A stretch of 44,899 nucleotides of DNA, taken from contig JAFTJZ010000037.1 of NCBI GenBank assembly GCA_017456145.1, forward strand, positions 1 through 44,899, read 5' to 3'. The DNA comes from Clostridia bacterium (lineage in GTDB: Bacteria; Bacillota; Clostridia; Oscillospirales; CAG-272). Within the stretch, counting starts at the first letter, position 1. Each line of letters starts with the position of its first letter. Made by a program: the position numbers and the translations under genes. Shown here one piece after another: positions 24,010-31,182 of this stretch. The notes beneath the pieces were generated by a model, which was given only the letters and a program-made list of their open reading frames with translations, did no database searches and was not told the DNA's origin.

Positions 24010-24474
24010 TTAATTACATGGAGGCATCTCACCCTCATAGGGTACGGGATCGGACATCATCGCGTCCCTTGCCAGAAGATCGGCAAGCGTGACCGCGGAG
24101 AGCTGCGCGGCGACAGAGCGATTGACCTCGGCGAAAAAGCGATTGACCACACAGCGCCCGGTCTTCTCTCCCATGCGGGAGCAGACAAATCCTTTTTCCA
24201 AGCATCGATTGAGGTACAGAGGACCGTCGATCAGCTCAACGATCCGCAGCACCGAGATCTGCTCGGGCGGCATGGCAGGAAAGTAACCGCCGTGCGCCCC
24301 TTTTACGGCGCATAACAGTTGTCCCTCCTTCAGCTTTCGCAAAATCTTCAAAGCAAATTGCGGTGCAATTCCCGCCATACCGGCCAGCGTCGGCGCATCC
24401 ATGCGCTCTTTGCTTTTGGCAAGCAGAAACATGATCCGCAGTGCGTTATCTGCCTCTTGCGTCAACCGTAGCAT
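24010..24474 (-). CDS. Rrf2 family transcriptional regulator
   Basis: The 154-aa protein has a winged helix-turn-helix at about residues 1-85 (TLAGMAGIAPQFALKILRKLKEG, GAHGGYFPAMPPEQISVLRIVELIDG). Cysteines follow at 91, 98 and 108, the usual place of the [Fe-S] cluster ligands in IscR/NsrR-type sensors. It probably senses iron-sulfur or redox state and controls itself and the downstream rubrerythrin gene. An imperfect dyad covers its -10 box. Confidence 0.88.
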   Translation of the reverse strand: MLRLTQEADNALRIMFLLAKSKERMDAPTLAGMAGIAPQFALKILRKLKEGQLLCAVKGAHGGYFPAMPPEQISVLRIVELIDGPLYLNRCLEKGFVCSRMGEKTGRCVVNRFFAEVNRSVAAQLSAVTLADLLARDAMMSDPVPYEGEMPPCN

Positions 24475-24546
24475 GATGTCCTCCTTTCGTATCGGGAAGT
24501 TCCCTCCCCTTTTGTCGGACAGGAGCCTCGGAATGTATACCTTTTT

Positions 24547-24585
24547 GGTACACTTTAATTATACCATATTTTTTTCAAATGTCAA
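24547..24585 (-). promoter_or_regulatory. Rrf2 promoter with dyad over -10
   Basis: On the minus strand TTGACA (24580-24585), a 16-bp spacer and TATAAT (24558-24563). An imperfect dyad GGTATAATTAAAGTGTACC (24547-24565) covers the -10 box and is a candidate autoregulatory operator. Confidence 0.75.
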
Positions 24586-24680
24586 TACCTTTTTCAAAAT
24601 TTTTTCAAAAATTTTTTATACGCAACCTGCTATTGCAATTTGCGACAAAAAACGCCCCAAAAAAATGCGGCTGCGCAACA

Positions 24681-24715
24681 TAATATGCCCCGGCTATTTG
24701 ACAGGGGGCATATTA
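24681..24715 (-). terminator. Hairpin after the MFS gene
   Basis: An 11-bp stem (TAATATGCCCC and complement) starts 9 nt after the MFS stop. The T-run on the minus strand comes only about 15 nt later, after a second GC-rich stretch. Confidence 0.55.
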
Positions 24716-24723
24716 GCCGAACG

Positions 24724-25980
24724 TCAGCGGCTCGTTTTCTTCCTTTTTCCCTCGCCTTGGGCAGCACGCCGCGAGAGCGCCACAGAAACCACCACACCCG
24801 CCACGGGAAAGATCAGCGCGAACAAAAAAGCATACCGCAATTCACCACCGCACCACTGGGCGATCTGACCCGCGACCGACGGCCCCGCAAGGCAACCGAT
24901 ATCTCCCCCCAACGCCAGCAGGGCGAAGGTGGAAACGCCGCAGCCCCGCATCTGCACCGAGGCACGGCTGTAGGTCCCCGGCCACAGGATCCCCACCGAC
25001 AGCCCGCACAGCCCACACCCGACAAGCGCGAGAAGAGGCCATGGCGCGAGCGCCGCGATCAGATAGGAGAGGATACAAAGACCGCAGGACAGGGTGGTCA
25101 AGCGGGCAAGATCGATCCGCTCGCTGTGCAGCCCGTAATAAGTGCGGGCAATTGCCATCATCAACGCAAAGGCAGAGGGACCCAGAACGTCCCCCAGCGT
25201 TTTGTCCACACCCAAAGCCGCCTCAGCAAAGTTGGAGGCCCACTGGCTCATGGCTTGCTCGGCCGCCCCTGCGCAGATCATCAGAACAAAGAACAAAAGA
25301 AACGTCATCCGCCGCGCTCGCTTAGCTCTTTTGATCTCATCGGGGTAACACGTCGTTTCGGTCACGCCGTCCACTGCCTCATCCGCCTCCAGACGGTAGA
25401 CAGGAACCACACAAAAGGCAAGGGCACCGACCGCGGGCAATATCGCCCACAGCGCTGCGAGCAGCCGCCAATGCTCCATACCGAATACCACGAAAAACAC
25501 CGTGGAGATCAGCGTCGTACCCAGCTGCCCCCAGCAATAAAAGGAATGGAGCAGACTCATGCTACCGCTTTTATCCTCCACGGGACACGCCTCCACCATG
25601 GGGCTGATGATCACCTCGATCAGCCCACCGCCCATGCCGGCGATCACCGTTGCAATACACAAGCCGACAAACGGGGAGGGCAACAGTGTGGGCAATACCG
25701 CCATTCCGAGCATCCCTACCGCGGCAAGCACGTGGGCGGCAATGGCAGCGTGTCGATAACTGCAGGATTTCATATATATGGATGCCAGCGCATCCATGGA
25801 CAGCTGCGTCGCAAACGTGAGAGCGATCAGCGCACTGACCATGCTAAGCGATAGTCCGTATTCCCGCTGGAAGGTCAAAAACAGCAGCGGAGGGTAATTG
25901 ATGACCAATGCCTGCGTCAGATACCCGACATAACAGGCAAGAAGTGTCTGCCGATGGGTCAATCGGTTGCGAATCTTCAT
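24724..25980 (-). CDS. MFS transporter (12 helices)
   Basis: About 418 residues form twelve predicted helices in two bundles, with a charged central loop (VTETTCYPDEIKRAKRARRM). Family features include the glycine-rich helix IAGMGGGLIEVIISPMVEACP and SFYCWGQLGT, which recall sugar-type MFS proteins of the FucP/FHS branch. I start at ATG 25980 (MKIRNRLTHRQTL), since the ATG two codons upstream is too close to AAAGGA. The substrate is unknown. The gene is divergent from the carbohydrate-binding-like genes at 26227, so a sugar is possible. Confidence 0.82.
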   Translation of the reverse strand: MKIRNRLTHRQTLLACYVGYLTQALVINYPPLLFLTFQREYGLSLSMVSALIALTFATQLSMDALASIYMKSCSYRHAAIAAHVLAAVGMLGMAVLPTLLPSPFVGLCIATVIAGMGGGLIEVIISPMVEACPVEDKSGSMSLLHSFYCWGQLGTTLISTVFFVVFGMEHWRLLAALWAILPAVGALAFCVVPVYRLEADEAVDGVTETTCYPDEIKRAKRARRMTFLLFFVLMICAGAAEQAMSQWASNFAEAALGVDKTLGDVLGPSAFALMMAIARTYYGLHSERIDLARLTTLSCGLCILSYLIAALAPWPLLALVGCGLCGLSVGILWPGTYSRASVQMRGCGVSTFALLALGGDIGCLAGPSVAGQIAQWCGGELRYAFLFALIFPVAGVVVSVALSRRAAQGEGKRKKTSR

Positions 25981-26037
25981 ATCCATATCCTTTCCGATGA
26001 TAACAAGCGCGTCGCAGCGCCAAAACAATCGTTGCAA

Positions 26038-26066
26038 AGTATAGCACCTTTTGAACTTTTTGTCAA
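26038..26066 (-). promoter_or_regulatory. Sigma-A promoter of the MFS gene
   Basis: On the minus strand TTGACA, a 17-bp spacer and TATACT. The -35 box lies 19 nt from the -35 box of the divergent promoter at 26086. Confidence 0.85.
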
Positions 26067-26085
26067 TAGTTTTGGAGCAATTCTA

Positions 26086-26114
26086 TTGACAAGGGGAGAT
26101 TTATCCATTATAAT
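26086..26114 (+). promoter_or_regulatory. Sigma-A promoter of the 26227 operon
   Basis: TTGACA (26086-26091), a 17-bp spacer and TATAAT (26109-26114), a full consensus. A leader of about 105 nt with a GC-rich dyad follows. Confidence 0.9.
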
Positions 26115-26226
26115 ATATTCATATGATCGCGCGCCTGTCACGCGGCGCGCAGCGGACGCAAGCGCCTTTTTTGAAAAAGGATTCTTGCACACTCCGAAAA
26201 TGTTACACACCCAAAGGAGATCCGAT

Positions 26227-27390
26227 ATGCAACTTTCCGAACGTGTTCAGACCCTTCTCGCCACCCCTGCCGTCGGCTCACCGTTCAAGAAGATGTACAG
26301 CGATTATGTTTCCGACTTTACCCAGCGGCAGCTGATCAGCTTTGACCGCCTTGATCTCCCGGGGCTTTGCACCGTCCCCGAGGCAGAGATCGATAACGAC
26401 ACCATGCGGGAGGGCACGGGTGCTTTGCGCTGGGTGCTCCCCGAGGAGACGAACGGTCTGAAAAAAATGTGCTGGGCAGACGGCAAGCAGTTCCATCTGG
26501 ACGTCACCGATCGGCACAGGACGACCTTAAAATTATGGCTGTTCGTTGATACCACCGACGGCATCGTCTGTGACCACGATTCTATCTACGGCGCACAGGC
26601 GGGACAGGCAACCTTCTTCTTCCGTGTGCTGGATCAGAACGGCGGGCAGTATTGCTGGAATCACACGCTCACGGGCGACGGCTGGCATGAGATCGAGCTG
26701 TCCTTCAACATTCACAACGGCTACACCCCAGGGTTCGATATGCACAACATCACCGGCTTTTACATGATGTTCGCGGGGCACGCGGGCACCGTGGTCGAGC
26801 TGGATGATCTGCGTGTGGTGGAGTACAGCACCGACCATCTCCCCGCCGCAGCGCCCAACGGCGGCAGACTGATCACCGCAAGCGAGTACGATGCGCTGGA
26901 CGGTGCCATCGTACAGGAATGGTACGGCGCTGCTTATGACACCAACGACAAAATGCAAGGGAAATCTTCCTTGCGCTGCATCGGAGATGCGACGGTCAAT
27001 GATTTCCGTACCATTGTTGCCAACCTTTCCATCCCCATCACCCAAGCAGAGGATGTTTTGGTCGTTCACGCCAAGATCCGTGACCTTAACACCGTCAGCA
27101 GCATCTTTATTGAGCTCAATCAGGTGCAGGATGTACATGAATACGAGATCAGCATCCCTGCCGAGAAATTTGCCCACTACGGGCTGAGTCGCAACGATAC
27201 GTGGAGCGAGCTGCGCATTCCGCTCTCGGATATGAAACGCAATCTGCGTCAAGAGGAGTTTGGCAACGGCGACAGCATTCTGCTGCAGAATTTCCGTTAT
27301 TGCATCAGCGCCCGCGGGGACGCTACTTACGAAAGCCATATTGATCTGGTCTATGTGACCAAGCGCGAAAATCTTGAAAATCGTGAATGA
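26227..27390 (+). CDS. Carbohydrate-binding-like protein without signal peptide (387 aa)
   Basis: The protein has two beta-sandwich-like domains (about 30-200 and 215-385), each ending with motifs typical of the galactose-binding fold. It matches the C-terminal two thirds of its neighbour at 27409 along its whole length: CDHD..YG.Q..QATF.FRV, WHEIELSFNIHNG, EYDALDGAI.QEWYGA and IELNQVQD. SD AAGGAGAT sits before ATG 26227. No signal peptide or lipobox is visible, unlike its neighbour. It is 18 nt upstream of that gene and in the same operon. A role in polysaccharide binding is an inference; catalytic residues are not evident. Confidence 0.65.
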   Translation: MQLSERVQTLLATPAVGSPFKKMYSDYVSDFTQRQLISFDRLDLPGLCTVPEAEIDNDTMREGTGALRWVLPEETNGLKKMCWADGKQFHLDVTDRHRTTLKLWLFVDTTDGIVCDHDSIYGAQAGQATFFFRVLDQNGGQYCWNHTLTGDGWHEIELSFNIHNGYTPGFDMHNITGFYMMFAGHAGTVVELDDLRVVEYSTDHLPAAAPNGGRLITASEYDALDGAIVQEWYGAAYDTNDKMQGKSSLRCIGDATVNDFRTIVANLSIPITQAEDVLVVHAKIRDLNTVSSIFIELNQVQDVHEYEISIPAEKFAHYGLSRNDTWSELRIPLSDMKRNLRQEEFGNGDSILLQNFRYCISARGDATYESHIDLVYVTKRENLENRE

Positions 27391-27408
27391 AAAGGATGAA
27401 CCAACATA

Positions 27409-29085
27409 ATGAAAAAACTGTTTTCACTTCTTGCACTGTTGCTCTGCGTCAGTATATTGCTCACTGCCATCGGATGTAAGTCCGAGGACGCCGATCATCC
27501 CTCCACGGGAGAAGAACAAGGCCCGTCGTCAACCGACCCCGATGCATCGACCGAGCCGGTCGTCAACGGGCTGGGCATCGTCGTCAACGGTGAGGCGCGG
27601 TATCGTGTCGTGCGCGGCGATCTGGAAGACACCGCCATCCGCGACGCCATGATGAACCTGATCAAGGCCATTGAGACCGCCACGGGCGTCAGACCCCAAC
27701 CCGCCACCGACTGGGAGGAGTACGATGAGAGCATCAAGGAGATCATCATCGGCGGTCAAAACAATCGCCCCGCAGCGCAAGGGATCGTTGATGCGCTCGG
27801 CAGCAACGCCTTCCGTATCTGTGCCGTGGATGACAACATCGTCATCGCCGGCAGCAGCGACGAGGCGACGACCATGGCGGTCGAGCATTTCATCGCCACC
27901 TACCTTTCCGCACCGACGACCGTACTGGAGATTCCCAAAACGCTGGATGTCACCATGACCGTGATGGAGTATCAGACGCTGAATCATGATAAAACAGTCA
28001 CGCTCAAGCATTCCTACAGCGATTATATCGAGGATTATTATGAGGAGCCCTTGTTGTGCTTTGACGAGGGGGAAACAGGGTACGGCATCGAACGCGGCGG
28101 CTTTTATGACAACGATCATTCCATCGACGGCTTTGGCGCGCTGCGTTGGGATCTCAAGGGCGAGATCAAAAACGTCACCAAACTGGTCAACTACTCCTCC
28201 CGCGTCTTCTCCTTTGACGCATCGGACAAAAACGCCACCACGCTCAAATTCTGGCTGTACGTCAGCAACGCCTATAACGTCGTCTGCGACCATGACGCAG
28301 GCTACGGAAACCAAGGCAACCAGGCGACCTTCTATTTCCGCGTCATTGACAAAAACGGACGCACCCATGCATGGAACCACACCATCACCAATGCGGGCTG
28401 GCACGAGATCGAGCTGTCCTTCAACATTCACAACGGTGCTGATTCCACATTTGATTATGAGAACGTGGTCGGTTTCTGGTTTGGCCTTGCCACCTACGAT
28501 GACGTGACCATTCTGATCGACGATATGCGCGGCGTGACCTACGATACCGACTACAAGCCCGCCGAGATCACGGGGGAGAACAATCCCCGTCTGATCAGCG
28601 ATGCCGAGTACAACGCTCTGGACGGTGCCATTCTGCAGGAGTGGTACGGTGCCTCCTACGATATGGAGGACAAAGTGCAGGGTGAGTCCTCTCTGCGCAG
28701 CCAAGGCGATGCGACGGTCAACGATTTCCGCACCATCATCGCCAACCTCGATATTCCCATGGATCACGACAAGGACGAGCTGGTCTTCCACTTCAAGGTG
28801 GCGGACGTCAAAGCCCTCGCCTCGGTCTTTATCGAGCTCAATCAGGTACAGGATTCCCACGAATTTTCCGCAACCTTTACCATGGATGCCCTGAAAAAGT
28901 ACGGCTTTACGGGTGAGAATGATACGTGGTGCGAGATCCGCATCCCGCTTTCGGTCTTCAACGTCCAGCTGGGCAAAAATATGGGAGAGAGCGTACAGCT
29001 GTGCAATTTCCGCTTTGTCGGCTCCGCCAACGGCTCCGCCGTTTATGATTATCACATCGACCACATCTATCTGGTAGAGAAATAA
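27409..29085 (+). CDS. Lipoprotein with GH67-N-like and carbohydrate-binding-like domains (558 aa)
   Basis: The signal peptide ends in the lipobox TAIGC. Residues 50-170 form an alpha/beta domain (ARYRVVRGDLEDTAIRDAM, KEIIIGGQNN, FIATYL) similar to the N-terminal domain found in front of GH67/GH84-type glycosidases and DUF4838 proteins. The rest is homologous to the whole 387-aa neighbour. No catalytic barrel is present. It should sit on the outer face of the membrane and bind glycans. SD AAAGGATGAA is upstream. Confidence 0.7.
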   Translation: MKKLFSLLALLLCVSILLTAIGCKSEDADHPSTGEEQGPSSTDPDASTEPVVNGLGIVVNGEARYRVVRGDLEDTAIRDAMMNLIKAIETATGVRPQPATDWEEYDESIKEIIIGGQNNRPAAQGIVDALGSNAFRICAVDDNIVIAGSSDEATTMAVEHFIATYLSAPTTVLEIPKTLDVTMTVMEYQTLNHDKTVTLKHSYSDYIEDYYEEPLLCFDEGETGYGIERGGFYDNDHSIDGFGALRWDLKGEIKNVTKLVNYSSRVFSFDASDKNATTLKFWLYVSNAYNVVCDHDAGYGNQGNQATFYFRVIDKNGRTHAWNHTITNAGWHEIELSFNIHNGADSTFDYENVVGFWFGLATYDDVTILIDDMRGVTYDTDYKPAEITGENNPRLISDAEYNALDGAILQEWYGASYDMEDKVQGESSLRSQGDATVNDFRTIIANLDIPMDHDKDELVFHFKVADVKALASVFIELNQVQDSHEFSATFTMDALKKYGFTGENDTWCEIRIPLSVFNVQLGKNMGESVQLCNFRFVGSANGSAVYDYHIDHIYLVEK

Positions 29086-29110
29086 GAGATGGGACCTTGC
29101 CCCATCCCCG

Positions 29111-29142
29111 CACAAGGTGCTTTTTCAAAAAAGCACCTTGTG
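29111..29142 (+). terminator. Hairpin after the lipoprotein gene
   Basis: A 15-bp stem (CACAAGGTGCTTTTT and complement) with a two-base loop lies 25 nt after the stop. The T-rich tract is inside the stem and no T-run follows, so terminator strength is uncertain. Confidence 0.6.
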
Positions 29143-29283
29143 AATCTAAAAAAGCATGATCAAGTGGGGATCATTCAGTGGCTTTACGACACCGCAAGAA
29201 GAGGGGAGGCGCTTTGATTTGCAGGTCGGTGGGCTGTTGCGCTGCGTGTCATTCCGTGTCGGACAAAAAAATCAAAAAACCTC

Positions 29284-29312
29284 TTGACAAACCATAAAAA
29301 AAGAGGTATAAT
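29284..29312 (+). promoter_or_regulatory. Sigma-A promoter of tRNA-Gly
   Basis: TTGACA (29284-29289), a 17-bp spacer and TATAAT (29307-29312), 11 nt before the tRNA. Confidence 0.92.
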
Positions 29313-29323
29313 ATATCCATCGT

Positions 29324-29397
29324 GCAGGCATAGTTCAGTGGTAAAACATCAGCTTCCCAAGCTGAGGTTGCGGGTTCGATTCCCGTTGCCTGCTCCA
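29324..29397 (+). tRNA. tRNA-Gly (anticodon CCC)
   Basis: The cloverleaf can be drawn fully: acceptor GCAGGCA/TGCCTGC, D arm AGTTCAGTGGTA, anticodon stem TCAGC/GCTGA with loop TTCCCAA (anticodon CCC), T arm with GGTTCGATTC, discriminator T and an encoded CCA. A promoter and a terminator frame it as a single-gene unit. Confidence 0.95.
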
Positions 29398-29436
29398 AAA
29401 AGGAAAGGGATGGCATAAGCCATCCCTTTCCTTTTT
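29397..29436 (+). terminator. Intrinsic terminator of tRNA-Gly
   Basis: An 18-bp stem (core GGAAAGGGATGGC) with loop ATAA ends in TTTTT. Confidence 0.92.
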
Positions 29437-29463
29437 CGAATAAACATACCGAATCGAGCCCCT

Positions 29464-29539
29464 CAAATTGCCGCTCAGGCAATTTGGTTTGCGTGCGCTA
29501 CGCAGCACAGGCGGTTACTGCCTCGTTGCCGCGCACGCA
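29464..29539. other. Two inverted repeats between the tRNA and its duplicated end
   Basis: The first has arms CAAATTGCC/GGCAATTTG (29464-29486). The second has arms TGCGTGCGC/GCGCACGCA (29490-29498, 29531-29539) with an inner AGGC...GCCT pair. No gene is seen from 29437 to 29690. The structures may be a short mobile relic or a non-coding RNA. Confidence 0.5.
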
Positions 29540-29547
29540 GGGGGTCA

Positions 29548-29566
29548 GATTCCCGTTGCCTGCTCC
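29548..29566 (+). repeat. 19-bp duplicate of the tRNA-Gly 3' end
   Basis: Identical to 29378-29396 (T-arm end through the first two bases of CCA), 170 bp further on, in the same orientation. Such duplicates are typical attachment-site scars of elements that integrate into tRNA genes. The interval is too short to hold an element. Confidence 0.6.
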
Positions 29567-29690
29567 CAAAAGAGCACTGCCTTGAGCTGATATGCGCGAC
29601 GCGCGTTGAAAGAGACAAAGCGAACAAAACACTCTGCGCTGTGGAGGTATGCCGTTATTTCGCAGTAAAATCCTCCTGCGCATCTTCTTT

Positions 29691-29722
29691 CACCACTTAC
29701 CCCAAAAAATCCACCACTTACC
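29691..29722 (+). promoter_or_regulatory. Candidate LytTR operator (two direct repeats, 21-bp period)
   Basis: The 11-bp word CACCACTTACC occurs at 29691-29701 and 29712-29722, spaced two helical turns apart and ending just upstream of the -35 box. LytTR proteins bind paired direct repeats with this spacing; the reverse complement TAAGTGGTG partly fits the family consensus. Autoregulation by the adjacent gene is the likely role. Confidence 0.6.
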
Positions 29723-29731
29723 ACAAGTCTC

Positions 29732-29760
29732 TTTACAAATATCGCCCCGTGTGTTATAAT
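29732..29760 (+). promoter_or_regulatory. Promoter of the LytTR operon
   Basis: TTTACA (29732-29737), a 17-bp spacer and TATAAT (29755-29760), about 90 nt before the LytTR gene. Confidence 0.82.
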
Positions 29761-29850
29761 ATGCGCAGTGATAAGCGAGAGCAAGCCATGCACAGCCATC
29801 GCAAAACGGCTGCGATCCATGCCATCAATGCAACGTAAAGGAAGATCACC

Positions 29851-30327
29851 ATGAAACTTCATATTGAGATCGACCCCGCGTTTCCCGAGGAAATCGAGAT
29901 CACCTTGCGCTGCCAACGGCGCACGGAGGAATCCGCGCGTCTGGAGCGTCTGCTCGAGAACGCAATGCAAAACGAGTACAGCCCCCCGCTGCTGCTCACA
30001 CTTGGGGATACCGAATACTACATCCCACAGCGCAGCATTCTGTTCTTTGAGACCGACGGGCAGGGGCGCGTGACGGCGCATACCGCCAAAAACATTTATT
30101 ATACCGCCTCTCGCCTGTTTGAGCTGGAAAGCACCCTCCCCTCCCACTTCATGCGGGTCTCAAAATCGTGTATTCTCAACACGGCCGCCGTCACCGCGCT
30201 CACCCACAGCATCACGGGCAGCGGCGAGGTCATGTTCGGAGGAACCGAAAAGAAGGTCTACATCTCCCGCGCCTACTTCAAGGTCGTCAAGGAAAAGATT
30301 CACCGTATACATTTTCCCAACCAGTAA
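29851..30327 (+). CDS. LytTR family DNA-binding regulator
   Basis: The 158-aa protein has a short N-terminal segment of about 55 residues without a receiver domain. The LytTR domain follows at about 60-155: IPQRSILFFETDGQGRVTAHT, FELESTLPSHFMRVSKSCILN and KVYISRAYFKVVKEKI. This is the compact stand-alone form often paired with a small membrane protein in Firmicutes. The membrane-protein gene follows 28 nt downstream and probably modulates it. Direct repeats upstream point to autoregulation. Confidence 0.88.
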   Translation: MKLHIEIDPAFPEEIEITLRCQRRTEESARLERLLENAMQNEYSPPLLLTLGDTEYYIPQRSILFFETDGQGRVTAHTAKNIYYTASRLFELESTLPSHFMRVSKSCILNTAAVTALTHSITGSGEVMFGGTEKKVYISRAYFKVVKEKIHRIHFPNQ

Positions 30328-30355
30328 AAAGCCGATTATGAAAGGATATCAAGCT

Positions 30356-31126
30356 ATGAAAAATTCAAACCATCACCGTAAAGTTCCCGCGAGTACGCTG
30401 TTCTGGGCTCTGCTCCTGATCGCGCTGGCACTCCTTTTGCTGCTGGATGCCATCGGGCTGACCGACGCATGGCTCCCCCGCGGGCTTTCCATCTGGCAGC
30501 TGCTGCTGGGCGGCATCCTGCTCTGGCTTACCGTTCTCGGTTTTCTCAAGGCCAATGCGTTTTTGATCTACTTCCCTTTGGCGGGGCTGACCATGATCTT
30601 TGACGAGCTGATTCTCTTCCATCTCGGCTCGCCGCACGACGAGCTGGTCAAGCCCGTTCTGCTCTTGCTCATCGCACTGCTGCTCTCCATCGGCACGCAG
30701 ATCCTGATCAGCTCCTTCTCCACCCTTCGCAGCGATAGAATCACCGACAAGGTCACAGCTCGGCTCCATGCGAAGGGGGCAGGCACCTCCACCCGGTATT
30801 TCGATTGCACGACACCTTTCCACAGCAATATCGAGAACAACCTCGGCTGCACCCTCGTCTTTTTCAGCAACACCCAAGGATATCTTGGCGAGAGCTCGCT
30901 CTCTATTGAGAACAATCTCGGCTCGGTCGTGCTGCACGTCCCCGAGGACTGGCAGGTCATCCCGAATGTGGAAAACAGCCTCGGCTCCGTCCACTTCAAG
31001 CCCGCCCCGCATCTCAACGTCGAAAAGCGTCTGGTCTTGCGCGGAGAGAATAATCTGGGCAGCATCGTCGTCAAATACGTCCCGGCAGATCTCCCCGCCG
31101 ACACAGATGCCGCACAGGGGGATTGA
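30356..31126 (+). CDS. LiaF-like membrane protein (256 aa)
   Basis: Four predicted membrane helices lie in the first ~125 residues (FWALLLIALALLLLLDAIGL, WQLLLGGILLWLTVLGFL and two more). A soluble beta-rich domain follows with the repeated motif IENNLG.....F / VENSLGSVHF / ENNLGSIVV, as in LiaF/VraT C-terminal domains (cell-wall-active antibiotics response). SD AAAGGAT favours ATG 30356 over ATG 30338. It is co-transcribed with the LytTR gene, which it may regulate in response to envelope stress. Confidence 0.78.
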   Translation: MKNSNHHRKVPASTLFWALLLIALALLLLLDAIGLTDAWLPRGLSIWQLLLGGILLWLTVLGFLKANAFLIYFPLAGLTMIFDELILFHLGSPHDELVKPVLLLLIALLLSIGTQILISSFSTLRSDRITDKVTARLHAKGAGTSTRYFDCTTPFHSNIENNLGCTLVFFSNTQGYLGESSLSIENNLGSVVLHVPEDWQVIPNVENSLGSVHFKPAPHLNVEKRLVLRGENNLGSIVVKYVPADLPADTDAAQGD

Positions 31127-31134
31127 AATCAAAG

Positions 31135-31174
31135 AAAAAGCACCGCAAAGCATTGTCGCTCCGCGGTGCTTTTT
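31135..31174. terminator. Bidirectional intrinsic terminator
   Basis: A 12-bp stem AAAAAGCACCGC/GCGGTGCTTTTT lies between convergent genes and gives T-runs in both directions. Confidence 0.88.
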
Positions 31175-31182
31175 GTCAGCTC

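Noticed and set aside
24640-25854. Long open frame (404 codons) on the plus strand
   Set aside because: Complement of the MFS gene, with Arg/Gln/His bias and no recognisable domain.
27529-29115. Long open frame (528 codons) on the minus strand
   Set aside because: Complement of the GH67-N-like lipoprotein gene; no SD or family features.
29249-29482. Minus-strand frame across tRNA-Gly (peptide with EQATGIEPATSAWEA)
   Set aside because: It is the well-known spurious translation of a tRNA complement.
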